DNA of 64,000 nt from Ovis canadensis (taxonomy: Eukaryota; Chordata; Mammalia; Artiodactyla; Bovidae), in assembly GCF_042477335.2 (NCBI RefSeq), contig NC_091245.1:87334501-87398500 (forward strand), read 5' to 3'. This document shows positions 55,487 through 64,000 of this stretch, piece after piece (the stretch's first letter is position 1; each line of letters begins with the position of its first letter). Position numbers and translations under genes: made by a program. The notes under the pieces are model-generated. The model ran no database searches, was not told the DNA's origin, and saw nothing but the letters and a program-made list of their open reading frames with translations.

Positions 55487-57141
55487 GTGAGTGTGCAGGG
55501 AGGGGCGGAGCCAGGAAAGGGGGCGGAGCCGAGATGTTTGAGGGGCCGCGCTTGGATCGCTAAGAGGCGTGGAGTGGGGACTCACAGTGGATGGGCGACT
55601 GTCGAGGGGTAGTTAAGGGCGTGGTGGGGCGTGGTCCTGGGGGTGGGTCTTGGAAGGGTGGGGCTCTGGGTGCTGGGAGGAGAGGAGAAGCCTGAATCGA
55701 ACTAACTGAACTCGCTAGTTCGTCACCAGCAGAGCCCCTCATGGATGCAACAAGTAAAGGAGGGAGGCCCAGGTCTATTTTAGGACTGGGCTGGTAGCTG
55801 CGAAGTGCTGAATGGGGAATCCAGGCCAAACTGGTATGTTTGCCCTCTTGGTTGCTCAGCCTAAGGCCGTTTGGCTGCACCACTTTGTTTGGAGGTCCTG
55901 ATTACTGATTAGGGTTGAAGACACTACACTGACCTTTCCCCTCCAGCCAGATTCTTTGGGCTCCAGCCAGCCACAGGGGCAGAACCAATAGTGCCCCGCC
56001 GTCAGTCTGTTCTCTTTGATTCTTAGGTCTTTTCTCCTGGCACCCTGTATTCATGGCCTTGGCGGTGAGTTTGGGTGATTGGTTTGGATATGCCCCTAAG
56101 GAAGCATCTAGCCTTTAGAAGGCTTAACCTTTCTTTGGCTCAGAGAGGGGGGCGGGGGGAAATACCCAGGGCCCTGTCTTTCCTTGCAACCACTGAGATC
56201 AGGAAACATGGAGGGCTGGGCTATAGGTAATCAGGTGGTATAATAGGGTGGGAGGCCATGGAAGATACCATTATTTTCTCCACTCTGGGCCTGAAAAGAG
56301 GAAGTGGAAGGGGCGTTATCCAGTTGCTCCCCACCCCCAGAGTTCAGGAGAAGGTTTAAATTTTGCTGTTCCCATTGGTCAAGAAATGAGAGTCCTTGCT
56401 GTTGAGGATGTGGGGCGGGTGGTAGGGCATGGATGTCAGCCTGAATGATGACACTTCCACTCAAGCGAGGATTCCCAATTCTGCCCACAAATGCCTACCT
56501 GTGAGGCAGGTGGTTCTGGTGGGAGTTTTTTTAGCCCCAACCCTCTGTCTTCCTTGTTTGGAAGTATGAGGGCACCTCCCCTTTTGCAGGCCTCTGAGCC
56601 GGGCCTGAGGCTCACTGGCCCTCTCCTGTGTTCACAGTTCTGCCTCTGCATGGCTGAGGCCATCCTGCTCTTCTCGCCCGAGCACTCCCTGTTCTTCTTC
56701 TGCTCCCGAAAGGCCCGGATCCGACTCCACTGGGCAGGGCAGACCCTAGCCATCCTCTGTGCAGCCCCGGGCTTGGGCTTCATCATCTCCAGCAGGACCC
56801 GCAGTGAGCTGCCCCACCTGGCGTCCTGGCACAGCTGGGTAGGGGCTCTGACGTTGCTGGCCACTATCGGCCAGGCACTGTGTGGACTTTGCCTCCTGTG
56901 TCCCCGGGCAGCCAGGGTCTCGAGGGTGGCTCGTCTCAAGCTCTACCATCTGACATGTGGACTGGTGGTCTACCTGATGGCTACAGTAACAGTGCTTCTG
57001 GGCATGCACTCTGTGTGGTTCCAGGCTCAGATCAAAGGTGCAGCCTGGTACCTGTGCCTGGTGCTGCCCCTCTATCCAGCCCTGGTAATAATGCATCAGA
57101 TCTCCAGCTCCTACTTGCCAAGGAAGAAAATGGAAATGTGA
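55339..57141 (+). CDS. CYB561D1: Cytochrome b561 domain-containing protein 1, three coding exons
   Basis: CDS exons 55,339-55,486, 56,027-56,064 and 56,638-57,141: 690 nt, 229 aa, the length I recall for the human protein. The protein is a six-helix cytochrome b561. The four haem-ligand histidines are H55 (SWHPVF), H93 (RLHWAG), H127 (SWHSWVG) and H166 (LYHLTCG), in the family's order. By family, b561 proteins carry two b haems and move electrons across a membrane from cytosolic ascorbate to ferric iron or monodehydroascorbate. The D1 member is little studied, so transmembrane reductase activity is inference from conserved ligands. The tail PRKKMEM is basic. The start ATG has a GCCGCCATGC context close to Kozak. 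A proline at residue 106 sits within a predicted helix (CAAPGLGF). Last gene of the same-strand trio. Confidence 0.97.
56027..56064 (+). CDS. CYB561D1: CYB561D1 coding exon 2
   Basis: A 38-nt exon, SLFSWHPVFMALA, carrying haem ligand H55. Acceptor TGATTCTTAG, donor GTGAGT. Confidence 0.95.
56638..57141 (+). CDS. CYB561D1: CYB561D1 coding exon 3 (last)
   Basis: Residues 63-229 and the TGA stop: helices 2-6, ligands H93, H127 and H166. Acceptor TGTTCACAG. Confidence 0.97.
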   Translation, partial: FCLCMAEAILLFSPEHSLFFFCSRKARIRLHWAGQTLAILCAAPGLGFIISSRTRSELPHLASWHSWVGALTLLATIGQALCGLCLLCPRAARVSRVARLKLYHLTCGLVVYLMATVTVLLGMHSVWFQAQIKGAAWYLCLVLPLYPALVIMHQISSSYLPRKKMEM

Positions 57142-58454
57142 GTTCCTCCAAACTCTGAATCGAAATGGGACACTTGACTTGGACTTCACTGGCTCCTTTA
57201 GTGACCTTCAGGGATCCACTTCAGAAGGGGTAGGGTTTTCGTATGTCTTAGCTGGGGTGGAGGCTGCAGAAACCCAAGCTGCCATTGCTGACAGATGACT
57301 CAGTGGGCCAGAACGGGGAAGTGGATGGGGCACAAGTGACAGGTGATGGAGAGCTTGATCCTGAAGCCTCCACTCTTGATGGGAGGGAAGTGTTGGGTGG
57401 TGCTGGCAGTCATTTCTTGCTTGCATGCCTAATGAAAAATTGGATTCTTGTAACTTATGAGTGGCAGCAGCTCTTTGGGTCACTTTGAGAAATCAGTGTA
57501 GTGGAGAGAGCCAATGTACTTTTTTTATGGGTATGGTCCTTATAGGCTCTGTTGTGCAACCTTATGTGAGTCCAGTGTCTCAGGGACTCAGTTTCCTCAT
57601 CTGTGTAATGGGTGATTGTTTCTAAACAATCTCTCCTAGCATTCAGTGTCTGTCAAGTTGATGTCACAGAGCATCTTCCCAGCTCTGAACCATGGCTGGA
57701 CCACTCATCAGACTCAGGGTGTAATTCTTACATTCATTGTCTCCTTACCCCTCTAGAGGGACCAATGTAGTCTCCTGGCTTTCCAAGAACCTGTGCTGAT
57801 TTGGCCCCTGCACCAGGAGACAAAGCATCAGGGGCTGTGGAGAGAAGGGGCCCAGGTGAAAGTCTCCAGAATACCAAGACAGTAAGGGCACTAAAGCCAC
57901 CTTAAACTTTTGGAGGAGCAGAAAGGCATTGGCTTAACCAGGCCTTGGCTCCTGGCTGGGTGTCTAAGCCCAGCTAAGAACTTCCTTCAGCTAATCTTGG
58001 GATCTGGGCTTGGGACCGCAAGACGTCCATTCTCAGTGGCAGAGCAGTCCTGAGCATCTCGTGTTTTGCCCTTCTTAGGGCTTGGGTCCTTGCCTTAGCA
58101 CATAGCTTCCTGGAGCTATTCCAAAGCTTTTAGAACAAAGTAAGAGCCAAGGAAATGGGGCAGGGCGCTTCTGATCTAGAGAAAACAGTCTCCCTGGTTC
58201 TCCTTCTCTCCTCATCAGCTAAGTTTCCCTTCAGTGTCATCTCTTGCCAGCTCTTTGGCCCAAGAGGTGGCTGAATTTGGTGCCAGCTGGCAAATGAGGG
58301 CTGGGCTTTCTTCCCTGCAGAGACCCCTTCTCGTTCCAGACTGAAAGTAGTTCCGCAGACTGCCCTCATCCCTCGTTGGTGACAGCTGGATGTTACATTG
58401 GTTAACTGTGGTCTGGCTCATTCAGGGAGTTGGGACCTCCATTGTGGTGGTTGG

Positions 58455-58535
58455 TGGTGGTTTAGTTGCTAAGTTGTGTCTGACTCTTGCGACCCCATGG
58501 ACTGTATGCTGCCAGGCTCCTCTGTCCATTGGATT
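58455..58535 (-). mobile_element. Bov-tA SINE fragment
   Basis: 'TTTAGTTGCTAAGTTGTGTC', 'GCGACCCCATGGACTGTATG', 'CAGGCTCCTCTGTCCAT'. Confidence 0.9.
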
Positions 58536-59785
58536 GGGACCTCCATAGATCATGGCAAAAACTGAGAATGGCCGAGCCTGGAAAGCAGCATTGAGGCAGG
58601 TAGAGAGAGCTCAGTGGGGACCCTGGGAGACCTGAGGAGTAGGACCTAGAATTTGAGGTCCCAGGAGCAGGGGGAGGTGTTCCCAGATAGCAATAGTTTG
58701 TCTATCCCAGGCCTTTAGAAGATTCCAGACCTCCTCCCTGGGTGACTCAGCAGCAGGGAGGTCGGTATGATTCGACAGGACAGGCATGAGAATGGCAGGG
58801 GCAGAAGGGTCCTCAGAGCAGACTGTGCTGGGTCAGATGGCATCTCCTAGAAGCACCCCAGACCCTGAGCATCTCAAGGGAGCCCCTGCTGGTTACTCCT
58901 GTCTCTTTCATTGCCCTTTTCCCGCTTTCCAGCTCTCCACTATGGTTGACCTTGGGAGAGATGGCTACTGGGGCTGCATGGAGGAGATTGTCACCTCGGG
59001 TCACTCTGGCCAGGGAGTCCCTCTCTGCTGGCCTGTACAGTCAGTGCTGGGGGTCTCGTTCTGTCTCCAGCAGGGTAGGAAGGCCGGGTGAGCTTGCTCG
59101 GGGAGCCAAGCAGGCAACACCAGAGAGCCCGAGCCTGCCTGAGGTGTTGCCTCCTCCCAGGTGGTGCGGGGGATGGTGGGCGGGCAGGCGGGCTGACAGC
59201 CGGCAGTTTGCGTGGGCAGTGCCAGCTGATGTCTATTCCCAGCCCTGAGAGGAAGGGGGAAGTCATTTATATTCTGCAGGAGGAAGGGGTCCCAGCTGTC
59301 ACTTCTCTGACCGGTAGGCCCCAGCTGGGGGTGGGCAGGGGCACAGGGCAGAGAAGGGGGGCACAGGTGGTCTCCGCTTGCTTAGCCAATCTGATTGCAG
59401 TATTGGGAGGAGGTCACCAGGAGGAGTCCTTCTTCCCAGCTGGCCAGATTGTGGAGGGACTTCCCTCCCCTCCGCTCCTTGCTCCTTCCATCACCACCTG
59501 CCCCCCCATCCCAGGGCAGCAGCTGGACAGCCATTAGACCTCAGTGCCAGGGCACTCTTCCTCCAGCTGGGATCTCAGTAGCTGGTGGCTGCATATGCCT
59601 CCTGCTTGTGTTTCCTCCCCCTGCACCCTCTGTCCCCCCGCCACCATCCAGTGTCTCCCCATCTGGGGTATTATCTGGGCTCCTCAGAAATGAAGCAGAA
59701 GTCTTGAAGGAGAAACAAGCGGCTACCCTTTTGCCCTTGTCTGACTAAGCAAAGCTGCTAGTAGCCAGCCTCTTTTGCCTTTAAA

Positions 59786-59791
59786 AATAAA
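59786..59791 (+). promoter_or_regulatory. CYB561D1: Polyadenylation signal candidate (CYB561D1)
   Basis: AATAAA in 'CTTTAAAAATAAAAGCCAGG'. Usage unknown. Confidence 0.45.
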
Positions 59792-59795
59792 AGCC

Positions 59796-60770
59796 AGGGT
59801 GCTCGAGACTTTTTTAAATTTCCATGTCATTTGCACAAATTTGCATATCAGGCTCACTGAGTCCTGATTCCAAATATGATTACATTCAAACTCAACCTTG
59901 AGGACATTAGAAATATAGATGGTTTTTGTATCAAATCCAGATGGTAATAAGATTACCATTCTGGATTCAGATGCCACACCCAAGCCCCCATCTTTCCCTT
60001 GGCCACCCTTCCCCTCCATACTCCACTCCCCCACCCCCCACTGGGGGTGGTGTTGAATGGCAGGAGCTGTGTGTGGGGAAGTCTCCCAGCCTCACCTTCT
60101 GGGCTTTTCAGCTGCATTAACGGTATCTCTTGCCAGCCTGTGCCACCTCCTGGCCCTGCCCTCTCACAGGGCAGACTACCCCTCCCCACTCTGTGACACT
60201 AGCCTGTCCTCCCCCCCGACCCCCACCACACCAGGCATGGCTGCCATGGGTCTTGTTTTTAAAACCTCACTGTCGGAGATCCGGGCATTCTCCCAGAGCC
60301 AGCTGGCTGCTATGCCAAGGCCTGCTCAGAGTTAATAATAATCATTAGCTGAACAGGGCTGGGGCCTTTCAGCTCCAGATTTCCAAGCACTTGCAGACTG
60401 AGTCAGCCAGCCCTCACCTTCCCCCTCTTCCTGGGCTGCAGAGGGAGGAGGGGTCAGAAGCCTTACCTCCCAGCCATGCTTTGAGCCTGCCTTCCTCCTG
60501 GAAGCATCCCTGAGCATCTGAGTAAACCAGTCAGGTCTTTTCACCTGACAAAAGGACACAGTGCATGCTTCGCTGACTCTGGGAGTGGCATTGATGGTCG
60601 TTAGCCTCGAATCTCTAGTACTCCTGCCTAGCCTTCTGTTGACCTGTCTCAGCCTCCAGGGGACACCTCTGACTCCCTCAGCATTTCTGATGACTCTCTG
60701 CAGGCTTAGGGAGCAGGGAGGCTCCTGGTTTAGTGCTCCCACTGCCCCTGCCTTTGGTTGGCATAAAAAG
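59796..60770. other. Intergenic sequence with motif-rich block
   Basis: No gene. Contains an octamer ATTTGCAT (59,839-59,846), 'TTAATAATAATCATTAGC' (60,333-60,350) and an AP-1/MARE-like TGAGTCAGC (60,399-60,407). Unique, not repeat-like; a candidate conserved non-coding element. Confidence 0.4.
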
Positions 60771-60779
60771 CCTATGTAT

Positions 60780-60980
60780 CATGAAGTGAAAAGCACATCG
60801 ATCCGGGAGCTAGGAAACTTGCAGTCTGGGTTTACCCAGCCCCTGACACTGGTGTGGCCACAGGCAAATCACTTACTACATGACCTGTCTCACAGGGATG
60901 TTGTAAACGCTAGATGACAGAATGCATGGTAACAGGCATTGATTGGGATGTTCAAAGTAGTAAACACATGTAAACAGGCG
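60780..60980 (+). mobile_element. MIR SINE
   Basis: 'GTGAAAAGCACATCGATCCG', 'GGCAAATCACTTACTACATGAC' and 'CAGGGATGTTGTAAACGC' follow the MIR order. Confidence 0.65.
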
Positions 60981-61699
60981 GCTTATGATGTTCCTGTCCT
61001 TATCTCTTACTCAGCCTGGCTCTGGGTTTTATACTTCTTTTAGGGAGGTAATAAATAGTTATGGATAATGATGCTTAGGGGATCCAAGTCTCAGAGAGGT
61101 TGTGTTGCTGGCCACCATCAGAGAACACAGACATTTTCTCCTGGATGCAAGGTCAGGAGTGCTATGGAAGCTATGACTCTAGTGAAGCTTGTCCTAAGTT
61201 GCTGCCAGCTGATGTGTTCAAGTCATGGGGCTGATTGCAGATCTGGAGTCATTCCAATTATGCCCCAGGTCCAGCCTGGAGCTCCTGGTTGCAAGTCTAC
61301 CTAAGTTTCTCCTGGCTGATCCTGCTCTTCCCTGGGAAAGGTGGAGCAGACAGGCCAGGAAGGGAGGAGCAGCAGCGGACCCACACTGCCACACCAGCTC
61401 TCTGGTTGCCCCTGGAGCCACAGGCTGCCTCAGGCCCTCACCCAGGGTGGAGGTGGGAAGCTGCGAGGCACAGCCCCTGGCTTGTTCACAGCTTTGTTTC
61501 TCCTGCCTTGTTTCAGGTTCTTAGAGTAGGATCACTGTCCTTTCCTCCTCAAAGGACATTATTGGAATTAACACACACACAAACACATGCACCATGAAAG
61601 CAGTTATGTTTAACTTGAGGATATTTTCCATTCCATTGGTTTGAGAACAGTCAGCAGCCTTCCTAGAGTGGACCCAGAGAGGCAGGCACCATAGTAGCA
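60981..61699. other. Intergenic sequence, no gene seen
   Basis: Unique sequence with a short (AC)n run at about 61,570-61,585. Frames of 60-120 codons on the + strand overlap in three frames and look like chance in GC-rich sequence. Confidence 0.45.
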
Positions 61700-61822
61700 T
61701 GGAAAGTGAAAGTGAAGTCGCTCAGTTGTGTCCGACTCTTTGCGACCCTGTGGACTGTAGCCTACCAGGCTCCTCTGTCCATGGGATTTTCCAGGCAATA
61801 GTACTGGAGTGGATTGCCAGTA
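61700..61822 (-). mobile_element. Bov-A/Bov-tA SINE fragment
   Basis: 'GAAAGTGAAGTCGCTCAGTTG', 'CAGGCTCCTCTGTCCATGGG', 'TACTGGAGTGGATTGCC'. Truncated. Confidence 0.92.
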
Positions 61823-63564
61823 GCATGGAGGCCTCAGTGTTTTTTAATCTTGGGTGTTTTTCCTCCCCTATCCTGGGATCCAGGAATGAAACACTGATCA
61901 GGCATTGTGGTCACGGCCTCAACAACTGTCACCAGTGTAGACACAGGGAAGACACAACTGAAAGGCAGGAGGACAGTGCCCCAGAACTGCTCCGGAGGGT
62001 GATTTAACGTAGATGGTCTCCAGCTCAGCTTAAAGCAGGCAGATTCCTTCCAGTAAGATGACCTTCTCCCTACCCACCCACTCACCCAGAAGCCTTGACT
62101 AACTCACCAGTGTGCAGGGAATAAGTCCCAATTTTAAATCTACCTGCTTCTATCAGAATTTCCTAGATTTTATAAAACCTCTTTTGAAAGCATTTTAAGT
62201 AGCTACTTCAGGTGATTCTATCCTCTGGTATCAGAGGATTCAACTCTGTCTCACTGAGTATTCATGAGGCCCCCTGGCACCCTTGTCTTTCAGGCAGATC
62301 CCCCTTTATCTCTCAGTGCTTTCTAAGGATTCCCAGGACTGGGCTAGACCTTTCTGCTGAGGTCCATACCTAAAGCAAACTATGGCCAAGGGAAGGAGCA
62401 GTGGGAGGTGAAGGAAAAGCAGGATGAAGTTCTATCCAGCTGCGGCGCTCCGTGTGTGTGTCTGCAGACACATATGCATACAAGCCTCCAACTCTGGGGT
62501 CAGTGACTCTTACTTTAAGTATGCTAGTGCTGTAGGGCACCTAGAAGTCCTTGCAGGGTCCTATCTGTGTCCTAAAGGTTGGTTCTCTCCACACCCGCTG
62601 TGATTCTGGGACTGTAACCAGGCTGATGTCAACTGGAAGGCCTCAGAGCAGGTCTAAGTATTTTCACCACTTGATGTTTTCCACACAACAGGCTATATGC
62701 CTGATGATGGGGCCTGATGTGGCAGCTGCTTTAGCTTTCCTCTCTCAGCCCTGGGGAGAGGAAGCATCCAGCGTAGGCTCCCTGTAGCCAGACCAAACAA
62801 GCTGACCATACCACTGAATGGTCCTGAGTCTTTTCTGCAGTGTGGGTGGGGCAAGTGAAGCTCCTCCAGTGATAGCTTCAGGGACAAGATAAGGGGTCCA
62901 AGAGTTACAACTGCAGAAAGGGAAGGAGTTGAGAGATCAGATGGGAGAGACACCAGGCTGGCCAATCCACTGAACTCTCATTTTCTGTTCTAAAAGATAA
63001 CCATCGAATTAACCTTTTCTATTCTCCCGCAGTGCCACCTAAGAGGAGCTAGGGGAAGAGCCGCAAGACATGGCAGACCATCTTGGCCAGAATTTATGGA
63101 ACTTCTTGGGGACTGGCAGGGGGATGGGGAGGGTTGAAGAGATGTAGCCTTGGGATCATGGAGGAAGGAGTATCAAAACTTCCTAGGCGCAGAGACAGGG
63201 CTTGACACAGGCCAAAACAGAGGGGAGGATTTTCAGTGGTCTTCTTCCCCAGACCTGTTCTCTTTACCAGCTCGTCCTCTTGGCTAAACTCAGCCATAGC
63301 AAAAACTGCTTTGAAAAAATTTAAAAAATACCAAATACGTGTAGACTCGGGGGTGGGGGAGCAGCCTGGCGTCAACATCTGTCATTTCATCAACTGCCAG
63401 GGTTGATATGTCCGGTGTGACTGGCTGTGAGGCGTCTCCATCCCTCACTCTTTAGTTGTTCCCTCATGAAAAGAAAAAGTCAACTTTCCAGACAGACGAG
63501 GACCACCTTTCTGTCAAGATTTTAGCAGTTGTAATAAATGAGGTAATTATTCAAGTTCTGATTC
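61823..63564. other. Intergenic sequence, no gene seen
   Basis: No exon with family similarity. By synteny AMIGO1 (opposite strand) should follow CYB561D1, so the far part could be its 3' UTR, but nothing in the sequence proves this. Confidence 0.4.
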
Positions 63565-63692
63565 TTTATTTTTTTCAGCTGCACTGCACGGCTTGCGGGA
63601 TCTTAGTTTCCCACCCAGGGACTGAACCCCGGCAGGCCCTGGGCAGTGAAAATGCCAAGTCCTAACCACTGGACAGCCAAGGAATTCCCCCA
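63565..63692 (-). mobile_element. CHR-2-type SINE
   Basis: TTATTTTTTTCAGCTGCACTG, 'GCGGGATCTTAGTTTCC', 'CAGGGACTGAACCCC', 'CCTAACCACTGGACAGCC' and an end 'AAGGAATTCCC', the reverse complement of a full CHR-2. Confidence 0.92.
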
Positions 63693-64000
63693 ATTTTGAT
63701 TCTTTTCATTTCTTTTTTTGTTATACCATTTCCCCTCCCTTTGGGGAATCTACCATGACAGTCCCCTTTCAGAAGTACCAAGAGAGTAGCCAAAGAAACT
63801 GCCTATTCTTAGTTCAGTAAAATCTGGGCCAATTTCTGATAGGCTGTCTTCTGTACCAAGAAAGCGGGGACTGCATTTCTCTGTTCAGTGCAATGCTAGG
63901 ACACATTACATTGTCAATGAATACCACCTGCCCATTAGACTAATATACTCTAAGCCAAACTAAGATGGTTACCACTCACAACACGAACATATATTGGTAA
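63693..64000. other. Intergenic sequence, no gene seen
   Basis: AT-rich end of window, nothing recognised. Confidence 0.4.

Larger units (their letters stand above)
57142..59795 (+). other. CYB561D1: CYB561D1 3' UTR / downstream sequence
   Basis: Non-coding. Holds a MIR-like core at about 57,560-57,620 (CAGTTTCCTCATCTGTGTAATG) and a minus-strand Bov-tA fragment at 58,455-58,535. A canonical AATAAA at 59,786-59,791 may end a long 3' UTR. Frames of about 100 codons here have no domain. Confidence 0.5.

Noticed and set aside
61823-64000. AMIGO1 coding exon on the minus strand
   Set aside because: Expected nearby by synteny, but no leucine-rich-repeat or Ig reading is present in the window.

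Overview
This is a mammalian nuclear window, almost certainly from cattle or a close bovid. It is full of ruminant-specific repeats: Bov-A2 and Bov-tA SINEs, CHR SINEs derived from tRNA-Glu, and BovB (RTE) LINEs with their 3' TTCAG/CTGAA-type tails. Three genes can be spliced by eye, all on the + strand: SYPL2, ATXN7L2 and CYB561D1. They lie head to tail, the order known at human chromosome 1p13.3 (PSMA5 - SYPL2 - ATXN7L2 - CYB561D1 - AMIGO1). No coding sequence of PSMA5 or AMIGO1 is visible here.

Bases 1-28,100 hold no functional protein gene that I can support. About 0.8-12 kb is best read as one decayed ERVL-like provirus: an LTR, a primer-binding-like site, and pol remnants in the order reverse transcriptase, RNase H, integrase, dUTPase. 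Later insertions cut it up: a mariner transposon, a second LTR element with unlike LTRs, a solo-type LTR that itself took a processed ZNHIT3 pseudogene and two SINEs, and more SINEs. About 12-27 kb is a mosaic of L1, L2-like, BovB, MIR and SINE fragments, several nested with readable target-site duplications.

From 28.1 kb the window becomes genic. SYPL2 (6 coding exons, 28,623-40,596; 264 aa) encodes a four-pass MARVEL/synaptophysin-family protein, known as mitsugumin-29, of the skeletal-muscle triad. ATXN7L2 (11 coding exons, 44,919-53,789; 754 aa) encodes an ataxin-7 family protein with an N-terminal zinc finger and an SCA7 zinc-binding domain; the family anchors the SAGA deubiquitinase module. 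CYB561D1 (3 coding exons, 55,339-57,141; 229 aa) encodes a six-pass cytochrome b561 with all four haem-ligand histidines. All exon joins have GT/AG borders and keep frame. The three genes do not form a pathway; they share only a compact syntenic block, each with its own CpG-rich TATA-less promoter. The ATXN7L2 promoter carries a near-consensus ZNF143/THAP11 site.

The rest (57-64 kb) is CYB561D1 3' flank or 3' UTR and intergenic sequence with a few SINEs. I found no CRISPR array, operon or novel enzymatic system. The most interesting structures are the nested retroelement mosaics in the first 12 kb.
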